This document shows positions 6,718-14,872 of a DNA stretch of 26,640 bases, piece after piece. The stretch's first letter is position 1, and each line of letters begins with the position of its first letter. The notes under the pieces were generated by a model. It saw only the letters and a program-made list of their open reading frames with translations. It ran no database searches and had not been told where the DNA came from. Source of the stretch: SVFI01 sp045546735 (GTDB lineage: Bacteria; Bacillota; Clostridia; Lachnospirales; Lachnospiraceae). The position numbers and the translations under genes are program-made. The stretch is from assembly GCA_045546735.1 (NCBI GenBank), contig JAZQDJ010000067.1, forward strand, positions 1 to 26,640, read 5' to 3'.

Positions 6718-7359
6718 GTGGAAGAAAAAGAAATCTCACAGGCCGTCATCGGTCGTCTTCCCCGCTATTTCAGATATCTCGGAGAACTGAAGGATCAGGG
6801 CATTGAGCGTATATCATCGCAGGAGTTGTCAGGGATTATGCATGTGACTGCATCGCAGATTCGTCAGGATTTTAATAATTTCGGCGGTTTCGGTCAGCAG
6901 GGATACGGATATAATGTGGAATATTTATATACGGAAATAGGAAAAATCCTTGGTATGCACAAGACGCATAATTTGATTATCATCGGTGCGGGACATTTGG
7001 GACAGGCACTTGCCAACTATATGAATTTTGAACGCCGCGGCTTTTTGATTCAGGGATTGTTTGATCAGGATACATCTCTGACCGGCAAACTTGTACGAGG
7101 GATTCCCGTTCGTCCGATGGAGGAACTTGAGAATTTTATTTTTGAAAACAACATTGATATCGGAGTACTGACGATTCCGAAAGAAGGTGCTATACCGGTA
7201 TCAAAACGATTAGTAAAATGCGGTATCAAAGCAATTTGGAATTTTGCGCATGTGGACCTTGAGGTTCCGGACGGAGTTCAGGTGGAAAATGTGCATTTGT
7301 CAGACAGTCTGATGAAACTTTCTTATAACATTACGAGGTTTGAAAAAGAGCAGAGGTGA
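6718..7359 (+). CDS. rex: Redox-sensing transcriptional repressor Rex
   Basis: 213-aa repressor that senses the NADH/NAD+ ratio and controls fermentation and electron-transfer genes. The N-terminal winged helix covers about residues 8-75, with the typical RLPRYFRYLGEL and ASQIRQDFNNFGGFGQQGYGY segments. The C-terminal Rossmann domain has GAGHLG at 90-95 and IPKEGAIPVSKRLV around 155-170. The start is GTG at 6718, with AGGAGG eight bases upstream, and no better start exists. It is first in a plus-strand run with the coiled-coil gene, nnr, alr and mazF. A consensus promoter and a possible Rex box lie directly upstream. Confidence 0.95.
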   Translation: MEEKEISQAVIGRLPRYFRYLGELKDQGIERISSQELSGIMHVTASQIRQDFNNFGGFGQQGYGYNVEYLYTEIGKILGMHKTHNLIIIGAGHLGQALANYMNFERRGFLIQGLFDQDTSLTGKLVRGIPVRPMEELENFIFENNIDIGVLTIPKEGAIPVSKRLVKCGIKAIWNFAHVDLEVPDGVQVENVHLSDSLMKLSYNITRFEKEQR

Positions 7360-7363
7360 TTTT

Positions 7364-7999
7364 ATGTCACGTAAGGAAGAAATCTATAAACCGGCGCTTA
7401 TAGGGAAAAATATTCCTGTTTTAACGCTGGACAATAAGTGGCACAGACTTTTTACCCAGACGGAAATCAGTCCGGCGATTAAAGAAAAAGAACAGGAATT
7501 AAATGAGCTGCTGAAGCGTCAGGGGAAACTGAATAATGAATGTAAAAAACTTCGCGGGATTAAAGCAAAACTCCGTGATGAGATTGTGAGCCTGATGGAC
7601 GGCGGTAATGAGAGCGCTGCGGCGCAGAAAAAGCAGGAAGAGAACAAACGCCTGATTGAGGATTGCAATGACAGACTTGAAGCGGATCAGGATGAGCTTC
7701 TCGATATTGAAAAAGAAATAAACAGTGTGAATTATGAACTCATGCTTTTGTCTATGGAAGTATGCTATGAGGCAATTCGTGATAATACGGCGGAGATTGA
7801 ACAGATCGATAAATGGATTAATCAGATGCGTATTGAACTGAAAAAGAATGTTGTCCGTAAGCAGGAAAAAGAATTGTACAATCAGAATTTGTACACATAT
7901 ATGCATGATATTTTCGGTCCGGAAGTGATTGAAATATTTGATATGAAATATAATCCGGCGGAGAAAGCACCGGTAGCAGCCAAAGATAAAAAATCATAA
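7364..7999 (+). CDS. Coiled-coil protein of unknown function, rex-linked
   Basis: 211 aa, highly charged and soluble. After a non-coiled N-terminus (ALIGKNIPVLTLDNKWHRLF, about residues 9-28) come long Glu/Lys/Leu-rich stretches predicted to be coiled coils: about 35-75 (EKEQELNELLKRQGKLN and on), 85-125, and 140-175. The tail is rich in Ala, Lys and Pro. No catalytic motif or membrane segment is seen. The start is ATG 7364 with GAGGTGA five bases before it; a longer in-frame reading from 7340 overlaps rex and lacks a binding site. It sits four bases after the rex stop, so the two are surely cotranscribed. I do not recognise the family. Confidence 0.8.
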   Translation: MSRKEEIYKPALIGKNIPVLTLDNKWHRLFTQTEISPAIKEKEQELNELLKRQGKLNNECKKLRGIKAKLRDEIVSLMDGGNESAAAQKKQEENKRLIEDCNDRLEADQDELLDIEKEINSVNYELMLLSMEVCYEAIRDNTAEIEQIDKWINQMRIELKKNVVRKQEKELYNQNLYTYMHDIFGPEVIEIFDMKYNPAEKAPVAAKDKKS

Positions 8000-8007
8000 G
8001 ATTTCAG

Positions 8008-8035
8008 AAAAAGGATGCGTTTCGTGTCCTTTTTT
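8008..8035 (+). terminator. Intrinsic terminator after the coiled-coil gene
   Basis: AAAAAGGA (8008-8015) pairs with TCCTTTTT (8027-8034), with further pairing inside to a TTT loop, followed by T. It lies only about 27 bases before the nnr start codon. No strong promoter is seen between, so read-through probably supplies nnr. Confidence 0.7.
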
Positions 8036-8061
8036 ATCGTTTGTCAAGAAAGGAAGAGTTG

Positions 8062-9615
8062 ATGAAATATCTGGTGACAGCTGAGCAGATGCGTATGCAT
8101 GAGCGTCATGTGATGGAGGATATAGGGATTGATGATGTCATCCTCATGGAGCGCGCGGCGTGTTTTGCTGTGAAAGTAATTAAAAATGAAATCGAAAAAA
8201 GTGAGCGGATTTTAGTGGTCTGCGGACCGGGAAATAACGGCGCAGATGGTTTTGCTGTTGCGAGAATTTTGACGGAGAAAGGATATGCAGCAGACGTTCT
8301 GACAGTCGGAACTCCGGAAAAATATACGCAGCTTCGCAGGAAGCAGGAAATGATATTCAGAAAAGAACTCGGAAGTGCGGCAAAAGAGAGAATTTATGAC
8401 GATTTGTCAAACACAAAACTTAATGCTGCAGAATATGCTGTTATTGTGGATGCAGTTTTGGGAATCGGTACAAGCAGGCAACTTGCAGGGGGAATGAAAG
8501 AGGCAGTAGAGTGGATGAATCAGATGCCTGCATGTAAGATTGCACTTGATGTCCCGACCGGAGTTTGTTCGGATACAGGAAGGGTACTCGGCACAGCTTT
8601 TTGTGCAGATATGACTGTGACATTCGGTCTTCGCAAGCAGGGGATGTTCCTTGGCGAAGGGAAGAGATGTGCAGGCAGGATTTGTTATGATTCCTGCGGA
8701 ATGATATATCCGTCTATGAGTGCGAAAGAAACGTTTTTGCTTGAGAAAAAAACGATTCGTGATTTTATAAAAAGAAATCCGAACGGAAACAAATCAACTT
8801 TTGGGAAACTTTCTTTTATTGCAGGAAGTGAAAATATTGCAGGTGCTGCGATTTTAAATGTCTGTGCTGCATTTCGCAGCGGAGCGGGATATGTAAGACT
8901 TTATACACATGAAAACAATAAAGAGGCGGTGCTTTCTGCGGCGCCGGAAACAGTGCTTGAAGTGTACGGCAAAGATACGAAAGAAGAATTTGGAGAAATG
9001 ATGAAAAGTGCAGCCGGCTTTGCACAGGTTGTTTGTATAGGTTCAGGGCTCGGAATGGAAGAAAATGCGAAGCGGCTTATGTCGTCGCTGGCAAAAGAAA
9101 TGGGCTTGGATGATTGCAAAACATATATTTTAGATGCAGATGCCATAAATTTAATTGCGTCTGATGATTGTTTGAAAGAAAAGTTTTTTTCTGCAAAAGA
9201 ACAGCTTATTCTTACACCGCATGTTATGGAATTTTCGAGACTTAGCGGTATTTCGGTTGAGGAAATAAAAAATGATTTGGTTGGCACGGCAAGGTCCTAT
9301 GCGATGCAAAACCACTGTGTTTTGGTTTTAAAAGATGCGCAGACAGTAGTCGCATCGCCGGACGGAAAGGTATGTATTTCCGTAAAAGGTAATGACGGAA
9401 TGGCAGTGGCAGGAAGCGGAGATGTTCTTGCAGGTGTCATTGCGGGAATTGCAGGACAGACAAAAGATGCGTATTTGGCAGCGTGTACCGGTGTATATAT
9501 ACATGGATGGGCAGGTGATATGGCGGCTGAAAAACTCGGAAAACATAGCATGTTGCCGTCAGATATGGTACACTATGTGAAAAAGTGTATGAAAAAACTT
9601 GGAAAAGAGGCGTAG
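8062..9615 (+). CDS. nnr: Bifunctional NAD(P)HX epimerase / ADP-dependent NAD(P)HX dehydratase
   Basis: 517 aa, a fusion of two repair enzymes that return hydrated NADH and NADPH to use. Residues about 1-215 are the YjeF N-terminal epimerase domain with GPGNNGADGFAVARIL (55-70) and a VDAVLGIGTSR segment. Residues about 225-515 are the ribokinase-like dehydratase with KLSFIAGS, LTPHVMEFSRLSG and the nucleotide-binding KGNDGMAVAGSGDVLAG (about 440-456). The fused form is common in bacteria. I chose ATG 8062 (MKYLVTAEQMRMHE, with AGGAAG upstream). An in-frame TTG at 8041 lies in the terminator tail and is unlikely. It is followed five bases later by alr, an arrangement seen in many Firmicutes. 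Confidence 0.93.
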   Translation: MKYLVTAEQMRMHERHVMEDIGIDDVILMERAACFAVKVIKNEIEKSERILVVCGPGNNGADGFAVARILTEKGYAADVLTVGTPEKYTQLRRKQEMIFRKELGSAAKERIYDDLSNTKLNAAEYAVIVDAVLGIGTSRQLAGGMKEAVEWMNQMPACKIALDVPTGVCSDTGRVLGTAFCADMTVTFGLRKQGMFLGEGKRCAGRICYDSCGMIYPSMSAKETFLLEKKTIRDFIKRNPNGNKSTFGKLSFIAGSENIAGAAILNVCAAFRSGAGYVRLYTHENNKEAVLSAAPETVLEVYGKDTKEEFGEMMKSAAGFAQVVCIGSGLGMEENAKRLMSSLAKEMGLDDCKTYILDADAINLIASDDCLKEKFFSAKEQLILTPHVMEFSRLSGISVEEIKNDLVGTARSYAMQNHCVLVLKDAQTVVASPDGKVCISVKGNDGMAVAGSGDVLAGVIAGIAGQTKDAYLAACTGVYIHGWAGDMAAEKLGKHSMLPSDMVHYVKKCMKKLGKEA

Positions 9616-9620
9616 AATAG

Positions 9621-10787
9621 ATGAAGCACCACGAAAGAGTATGTGCATATATAAATTTAGACGCAATTATTGCAAATCTTGAGCAGATGAAAATGAATTT
9701 GGCCGGAGATGCAAAGATTGTTGCAGTCGTTAAGACGGACGGATACGGGCACGGTGCGATTCCGATTGCAAAGGAACTGGAAAAGATACCGTATGTATAT
9801 GGATATGCGACTGCGACGGTAGGAGAGTCGCTTGCACTTCGCCGGGAAGGGATTAAAAAGCCGATTATATGTCTTGGTTATACGTTCCCGGAAAGCTACG
9901 AAAAACTTGTCAGTGAAGAAATCAGACCGACAGTATTTCGTGAGGATCAGGCAGTATTATTTTCACAGGTTGCTGAAAAACTTGGAAAAACGGTAAAAAT
10001 TCATGTGAAAGTAGATACCGGTATGTCCAGAATCGGTATTACACCGGATGATACCGGCGCTGCATTTGTAAAGAAGGTTTCAAAACTTCCGAATGTCGAA
10101 GTAGAAGGTGTTTTTACACATTTTTCCAAAGCAGATGAAACGGATAAAACTTTTGCAGAAAAACAGCTTTCTGTTTTTGAAGCATTTGTAGATAAACTGG
10201 AAAGTCTGGGCGTTCCTATTCCGTATAAACATATTTCCAACAGTGCGGGAATTGTGGAACTGCCAAAGGCACATAAGGATTTGGTAAGAGCGGGGATTAT
10301 TTTGTATGGATTATGGCCGTCAGATGATGTTGGACAGGAAAAAATCAAGTTAACACCTGCGCTTACGTTAAAGAGCCATGTTGTTTTTGTAAAAGACATT
10401 ATGGATAAGACGCCTGTCAGCTACGGCGGAACTTATGTTGCGGATGGTGTGAGGAAGATTGCAACCATTCCGCTCGGATATGGGGACGGATATCCGCGCA
10501 GTCTTTCAAATAAAGGATATGTATTGATACACGGACGAAAAGCGCCGATTGCAGGGAGAGTATGCATGGACCAGTTCATGGTGGATGTGACGGATATTCC
10601 GGATGTCCGGTGCGGGGATGAAGTGACCTTAATCGGCCGTGACGGCAATGAGATGATAACCATAGAGCAACTTGGTGAAATGAGCGGAAGATTTAACTAT
10701 GAATTTGTATGTGATCTTTCGAAACGTATTCCCCGGGTTTTCACAAAGGGGAATAAGGTCGTTGAAACAATAGTTTATATTGAATAG
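9621..10787 (+). CDS. alr: Alanine racemase
   Basis: 388-aa PLP enzyme that interconverts L- and D-alanine for peptidoglycan synthesis. The N-terminal barrel begins with AYINLDAIIANLEQM. The PLP lysine is in AVVKTDGYGHG (K38). The VKVDTGMSRIGI segment (about 128-139), HFSKADETD and HISNSAGIVEL are typical of the barrel. The C-terminal beta domain has the IPLGYGDGYPRSLS segment near 285 and GRVCMDQFMVDVTDIP near 312-327. The length is normal. ATG 9621 has GAGG ten bases upstream. The gene sits five bases after nnr and upstream of a mazF-type gene, the order familiar from Bacillus except that the antitoxin gene is absent. Confidence 0.95.
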   Translation: MKHHERVCAYINLDAIIANLEQMKMNLAGDAKIVAVVKTDGYGHGAIPIAKELEKIPYVYGYATATVGESLALRREGIKKPIICLGYTFPESYEKLVSEEIRPTVFREDQAVLFSQVAEKLGKTVKIHVKVDTGMSRIGITPDDTGAAFVKKVSKLPNVEVEGVFTHFSKADETDKTFAEKQLSVFEAFVDKLESLGVPIPYKHISNSAGIVELPKAHKDLVRAGIILYGLWPSDDVGQEKIKLTPALTLKSHVVFVKDIMDKTPVSYGGTYVADGVRKIATIPLGYGDGYPRSLSNKGYVLIHGRKAPIAGRVCMDQFMVDVTDIPDVRCGDEVTLIGRDGNEMITIEQLGEMSGRFNYEFVCDLSKRIPRVFTKGNKVVETIVYIE

Positions 10788-10864
10788 TCAAAAATGTAAT
10801 GGAATACAACAGATTTTTTATGGCAATACTTTGGAAAAGAAATGAAAAAGGAGTGTTGTATTTC

Positions 10865-11206
10865 ATGAAACGCGGTGATGTTTATTATGCGGATTTAAGA
10901 CCGGTAGTAGGAAGTGAGCAGGGAGGAATACGCCCGGTGCTGATTATTCAAAATGATGTCGGAAACAGACATAGTCCTACGATTATTGTGGCGGCTATTA
11001 CTTCAAAGATGAACAAAGCAAAGCTTCCGACGCATATAGAATTGTCAGCAGAACGTTACCATATGGTAAAAGACTCCGTAATTTTGCTTGAACAGCTCCG
11101 TACGATAGATAAAATCAGATTAAAAGATAAGATATGTCATTTGGATAGTCAGATTATGCAAAAGGTCGATCATGCTCTTCTTATCAGCCTCGCTTTAAAT
11201 ACATAA
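10865..11206 (+). CDS. MazF/EndoA (PemK) family mRNA interferase
   Basis: 113-aa toxin of the MazF family, which cuts single-stranded mRNA at short motifs. It begins KRGDVYYADLRPVVGSEQGG like B. subtilis EndoA/NdoA. The catalytic arginine (R23, in GGIRPVL) and threonine (T46, in AAIT) are both present, as is AKLPTHIEL. I chose ATG 10865 with AAGGAG 11 bases ahead; the frame is open back to 10799, but that 22-residue extension is not part of the family. In Bacillus the antitoxin gene ndoAI lies between alr and the toxin. Here that gap is only 77 bases with no room for it, and nothing like MazE is found downstream. So it appears solitary in this window. Confidence 0.9.
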   Translation: MKRGDVYYADLRPVVGSEQGGIRPVLIIQNDVGNRHSPTIIVAAITSKMNKAKLPTHIELSAERYHMVKDSVILLEQLRTIDKIRLKDKICHLDSQIMQKVDHALLISLALNT

Positions 11207-11223
11207 CGGGGAAGATGGCGTGA

Positions 11224-11252
11224 TTGACGAAAAAAACATGAAATGATATAGT
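11224..11252 (+). promoter_or_regulatory. Promoter of yebC
   Basis: TTGACG (11224-11229), 17-bp spacer, TATAGT (11247-11252). The predicted start is near 11259, giving a leader of about 67 bases that opens with a GC-rich hairpin. Confidence 0.7.
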
Positions 11253-11266
11253 ATGTAAGATATGTT

Positions 11267-11280
11267 GCGCCGTGCGGCGC
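11267..11280 (+). other. GC-rich hairpin at the 5' end of the yebC leader
   Basis: GCGCC (11267-11271) pairs with GGCGC (11276-11280) around GTGC. No T run follows, so it is not a terminator. Sitting within about ten bases of the predicted RNA 5' end, it may stabilise the message; this is inference. Confidence 0.5.
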
Positions 11281-11325
11281 TTCGGACAGACGAAAAGAGA
11301 AAATCAAAAAAGAGGAGAATTACGT

Positions 11326-12054
11326 ATGTCAGGACATTCAAAGTTTGCGAACATCAAACACAAAAAAGAAAAAAATGATGCAGCGAAAGGTAAGATTTTT
11401 ACTATTATCGGTCGTGAAATCGCTGTAGCAGTTAAAGAGGGAGGACCGGACCCGACAAATAACTTTAAACTTGCACAGATTATTGCAAAGGCAAAAGCAA
11501 ATAATATGCCGAATGATACGATTGAAAGAGGTATCAAGAAGGCTTCCGGAGATGTGGGAAATGTAACGTATGAACATGTTACATATGAAGGCTATGGCCC
11601 GAGTGGTATTGCAATCATTGTGGAGGCATTAACAGATAATAAAAACAGAACAGCTGCAAATGTAAGAAGTGCATTTACAAAAGGTTCGGGAAGCATCGGA
11701 ACACAGGGATGTGTCTCTTTCATGTTTGACAGAAAAGGACAGATTATTATTGATAAAGAAGAGTGTGACATGGAAGCAGATGACCTTATGATGCTTGCAC
11801 TTGATGCAGGTGCTGAGGACTTTGCGGAGGAAGAGGATAGTTTTGAAACTATTACCGATCCGGATGATTTCCAGGCGGTTTATGATGCGTTAAATGCTGA
11901 AAATATTCCGATGGCATCTGCTGAAGTGACGATGATTCCGCAGAATTATGTTGCTTTGTCGGATGAAAATGACATCAAACAGTTGAACCGTACACTCGAC
12001 CTTCTTGACGAGGATGATGATGTACAGGCTGTGTATCACAACTGGGACGAATAA
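11326..12054 (+). CDS. YebC/PmpR family (TACO1-like) regulatory protein
   Basis: 242-aa cytoplasmic protein of the YebC family, described both as a transcription regulator and, like mitochondrial TACO1, as a translation factor. It starts MSGHSKFANIKHKKEKNDAAKGK, the family signature, and continues with NNMPNDTIERGIKKASG, YEGYGPSGIAIIVEALTDN and NVRSAFTKGSGSIGTQGCVSFMF. Domains 2 and 3 follow to the acidic C-terminus (LLDEDDDVQAVYHNWDE). ATG 11326 has AGAGGAG at good spacing; the open frame from 11272 covers the leader hairpin and is not coding. It has its own promoter and a terminator after it, so it is likely monocistronic. Confidence 0.93.
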   Translation: MSGHSKFANIKHKKEKNDAAKGKIFTIIGREIAVAVKEGGPDPTNNFKLAQIIAKAKANNMPNDTIERGIKKASGDVGNVTYEHVTYEGYGPSGIAIIVEALTDNKNRTAANVRSAFTKGSGSIGTQGCVSFMFDRKGQIIIDKEECDMEADDLMMLALDAGAEDFAEEEDSFETITDPDDFQAVYDALNAENIPMASAEVTMIPQNYVALSDENDIKQLNRTLDLLDEDDDVQAVYHNWDE

Positions 12055-12064
12055 AAGGTTTTTG

Positions 12065-12097
12065 CAGGGCGGGAGATGTTATCTTTCGCCTTGTTTT
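12065..12097 (+). terminator. Intrinsic terminator after yebC
   Basis: CAGGGCGGGAGAT (12065-12077), loop GTT, ATCTTTCGCCTTG (12081-12093), with a few G-U pairs, then TTTT. It ends the yebC transcript. Confidence 0.75.
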
Positions 12098-12137
12098 GAT
12101 TCCCTGATTATGGTATATTGATATAGGTGGTGTCAGT

Positions 12138-12584
12138 ATGTGGCAAGTGAATGAACTTTTTGAAAACAGAGAATATTATTTGCAGAGATTCCATAAAAAA
12201 TACTACGCAGATGCGTTTGAAGAATATGAGCAGATTTTTCGGAAATTTGATATGATTTGCGGAAAGTATTATGAAGAGTGCGGTGATATTGATAAACTCT
12301 GCGGTGATGCGGCAGATGCGATTTGTGCTTATGCTGTGCAGCTTGCCTCGCAGCAAAAGTTCAAAAATGCCCGAATGGAAGCACAGTGGCAGGAACAGAT
12401 GAATCTTTTTGTTGTTACATATTTGCTTCCGTCGATTATGGAATGCCGGAATGATTATTATAAGCAGCTTGCAAAGGTAATTGAACAGAAATGGGCAAAA
12501 ACTTTTAAAGGATATAAAATTAAAGCGGCAACTTTTGAGACAATAAACAGTGGTTTTCAAAAGAAAGCGTTTGGATTATTTTAG
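12138..12584 (+). CDS. Conserved-looking hypothetical protein upstream of metY
   Basis: 148 aa, soluble, mostly predicted helical and rich in Tyr, Phe, Gln, Glu and Lys. There is no signal peptide, membrane segment or recognised motif. The N-terminus MWQVNELFENREYYLQRFHKKYY is followed by two cysteines near 41 and 48 (DMICGKYYEECGD), a third near 55 and one near 113. These are not arranged as a metal site. AGGTGG precedes ATG 12138. It ends 11 bases before metY and should be cotranscribed with it. A possible extended -10 (TGG-TATATT, 12111-12119) would leave an unusually short leader, so the promoter is unsure. I do not recognise the family. Confidence 0.75.
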   Translation: MWQVNELFENREYYLQRFHKKYYADAFEEYEQIFRKFDMICGKYYEECGDIDKLCGDAADAICAYAVQLASQQKFKNARMEAQWQEQMNLFVVTYLLPSIMECRNDYYKQLAKVIEQKWAKTFKGYKIKAATFETINSGFQKKAFGLF

Positions 12585-12595
12585 GAGGATGGAAA

Positions 12596-13885
12596 ATGAA
12601 ACCAATGAGTGAATACGGAAAAGGAACGCAGTGTATTCAGGGAGGATGGCAGCCGAAAAACGGTGAGGCTCGTGTGCTTCCGATTTACCAGTCTACAACA
12701 TTTAAATATGAGTCAACAGAACAGATGGGTCGTCTTTTTGACCTTGAAGAGGCAGGTTATTTTTACACAAGACTTCAGAATCCGACCAATGATTGCGTTG
12801 CGCAGAAGATTTGTGATTTGGAAGGCGGAGCAGCCGCGATGCTGACTTCTTCCGGACAGGCAGCAAACTATTATGCGGTCTTTAACATTGCAAGTGCAGG
12901 GGACCATGTGATTATGTCTTCAAGTGTTTACGGCGGAACATTTAATCTTCTGACAGTGACAATGAAACGTATGGGCATTGAATGTACGGTCATCGATCCG
13001 GATTGCACTCCGGAAGAACTCGATGCTGTATTTAAAGAAAATACAAAATGTGTTCTTGCAGAGAGTATTGCAAATCCGGCGCTTGTTGTGCTTGATTTTG
13101 ATAAATTTGTGTCTGCGGCGCATGCACATGGTGTACCGATGATTGTTGATAACACTTTCCCGACACCGATTAACTGTCGTCCTTTTGAGTTCGGAGTGGA
13201 TATCGTAACACATTCTACGACAAAATATATGGACGGACATGCAATGGCAGTCGGCGGTTGTATCGTTGACAGCGGTAATTTTGATTGGACGAAATATCCG
13301 GATAAATTCCCGGGACTTTGCTATCCTGACGATTCTTATCACGGAGTGACTTATACAGAGCGTTTCGGAAAGGCTGCTTTTATAACAAAAGCAACAGCTC
13401 AGCTTATGAGAGATCTCGGTTCCATCCAGTCTCCTCAGAATGCATTTTTATTAAATGTAGGACTTGAAACATTGCATCTGCGCGTTCCGCGTCACTGCGA
13501 GAATGCGCAGAAGGTTGCAGAGTTCCTTGAGAATCATCCGAATGTAAAATGGGTGGAATATCCGGGCCTTAAGAGCAGTAAATATTATGAGAGAGCACAG
13601 AAGTATATGCCAAACGGAACATGTGGTGTTATTTCATTTGCAGTAAACGGTGATAAAGCAGATACTGTCCGCTTTATGGACGAACTTAAACTTGCTGCAA
13701 TTGTGACCCATGTAGCGGATGCGAGAACTTGCGTGCTTCATCCGGCAAGTCATACACACAGACAGATGAATGAGCAGCAGCTTGCAGAAGCGGGAGTTGA
13801 TCCGGGAATGATTCGTCTTTCTGTCGGTATTGAAGACGTGGAAGATATTATTGCTGACCTTTCACAGGCGCTTGAAGTTTTATAA
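12596..13885 (+). CDS. metY: O-acetylhomoserine sulfhydrylase (MetY-type PLP enzyme)
   Basis: 429-aa PLP-dependent enzyme of the Cys/Met metabolism family that makes homocysteine from O-acetylhomoserine and sulfide (direct sulfhydrylation). Key segments: YQSTTFKYES near 31-40, YFYTRLQNPTND near 55-66 (the YTRxxNPT signature), SSGQAA near 85-90, DNTFPTP near 185-191, and the PLP lysine in HSTTKYMDGH (K210). The insertion after 225 and the length near 430 are typical of MetY rather than the shorter MetB/MetC enzymes of about 380. ATG 12596 has GGAGG upstream. The gene follows the 148-aa gene by 11 bases. No S-box or T-box leader fits in that gap. Confidence 0.9.
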   Translation: MKPMSEYGKGTQCIQGGWQPKNGEARVLPIYQSTTFKYESTEQMGRLFDLEEAGYFYTRLQNPTNDCVAQKICDLEGGAAAMLTSSGQAANYYAVFNIASAGDHVIMSSSVYGGTFNLLTVTMKRMGIECTVIDPDCTPEELDAVFKENTKCVLAESIANPALVVLDFDKFVSAAHAHGVPMIVDNTFPTPINCRPFEFGVDIVTHSTTKYMDGHAMAVGGCIVDSGNFDWTKYPDKFPGLCYPDDSYHGVTYTERFGKAAFITKATAQLMRDLGSIQSPQNAFLLNVGLETLHLRVPRHCENAQKVAEFLENHPNVKWVEYPGLKSSKYYERAQKYMPNGTCGVISFAVNGDKADTVRFMDELKLAAIVTHVADARTCVLHPASHTHRQMNEQQLAEAGVDPGMIRLSVGIEDVEDIIADLSQALEVL

Positions 13886-13911
13886 GATAGTACATGATAT
13901 GGAGATAAAGA

Positions 13912-14862
13912 ATGGATAGATTGGCAATTGTTGTCCCTTGTTATAATGAGGAGGAAATGCTTCCGATTACAACAAAAGAATTGACCGAAGTATTGGATGA
14001 TTTGATTCGCAAAGAAAAGATTGCAAAGAACAGTTATATCTTATATGTGGATGACGGAAGCAAGGATGCAACTTGGGAACTGATTGAAAAATTGCATAAA
14101 GAAAATGACAAAGTATTCGGGTTAAAACTTGCCGGAAATGTCGGACATCAATATGCGCTGACAGCCGGTATGATGCAGGCAAAAGACCATTCGGATATTA
14201 TGATTTCGATTGATGCAGATCTTCAGGATGACACGCTCGTTATGGAAGAGATGGTAGATAAATATCATGAAGGGAATGATATTGTCTATGGCGTGCGCAA
14301 TGACCGTAAGAAAGATTCGTTTTTCAAGCGTACCACGGCACAGATGTTTTATAAAGTGCTTGCTGCCATGGGAGTAAAAACAGTATACAATCATGCGGAT
14401 TACCGTTTAATGAGTAAACGTGCGATGGAACATTTTTCGAATTATGACGAGGTTAATTTATATCTCCGCGGAATTATGCCCCTGATTGGATATCAGACAG
14501 ACAGCGTATATTATGAGCGTAAGGAGCGTATTGCGGGAGAGTCAAAATATCCGCTCAGTAAAATGCTTTCACTTGCATGGAACGGAATTACATCGTTCAG
14601 CGTAAAGCCGATTAATTTTATTGCGGTGCTGGGAATTGTTATTATTTTTATGTGTGTGTTTGCTGCAATCTATGCATTTGTATCCTATTGCAACGGAACT
14701 GTGGTTGCAGGCTGGACCTCGCTGATTTTATCGATTTGGCTTCTCGGCGGATTACAGCTTTTTGCCATCGGAATTATCGGACAGTATATCGGAAAGATTT
14801 ACATGGAAGTTAAACACAGACCGCGTTACAACATTGAAACCTATTTGAATCATGATAAATAG
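13912..14862 (+). CDS. Family 2 glycosyltransferase, GtrB/DPM-like, membrane-anchored
   Basis: 316 aa. Residues about 1-220 form a GT-A catalytic domain: LAIVVPCYNEEEMLP near 4-18, LYVDDGSKDATW near 44-55, the metal-binding DADLQDD near 101-107 and DYRLMSKRA. Two membrane helices follow (about 237-263 and 270-296), after which IGKIYMEVKHRPRYNIE closes the protein. This is the layout of polyprenyl-phosphate glucosyl or mannosyl transferases such as GtrB, which load a sugar onto undecaprenyl phosphate on the inner membrane face. The sugar and final acceptor cannot be told. GGAG precedes ATG 13912. Its stop codon overlaps the ribosome binding site of the next small gene. Confidence 0.88.
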   Translation: MDRLAIVVPCYNEEEMLPITTKELTEVLDDLIRKEKIAKNSYILYVDDGSKDATWELIEKLHKENDKVFGLKLAGNVGHQYALTAGMMQAKDHSDIMISIDADLQDDTLVMEEMVDKYHEGNDIVYGVRNDRKKDSFFKRTTAQMFYKVLAAMGVKTVYNHADYRLMSKRAMEHFSNYDEVNLYLRGIMPLIGYQTDSVYYERKERIAGESKYPLSKMLSLAWNGITSFSVKPINFIAVLGIVIIFMCVFAAIYAFVSYCNGTVVAGWTSLILSIWLLGGLQLFAIGIIGQYIGKIYMEVKHRPRYNIETYLNHDK

Positions 14863-14872
14863 GAGGAAATAA

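Noticed and set aside
7340..8061. Near-identical MSRKEE starts at 7364 and in the frame before nnr (8041)
   Set aside because: The second is in a terminator tail with a TTG start; nnr begins at ATG 8062. The likeness is chance or an old local duplication too short to judge.
12091..12119. Promoter TTGTTT-N17-TGG-TATATT before the 148-aa gene
   Set aside because: The -35 is weak, it overlaps the yebC terminator tail, and the implied RNA start would fall within the ribosome binding site.
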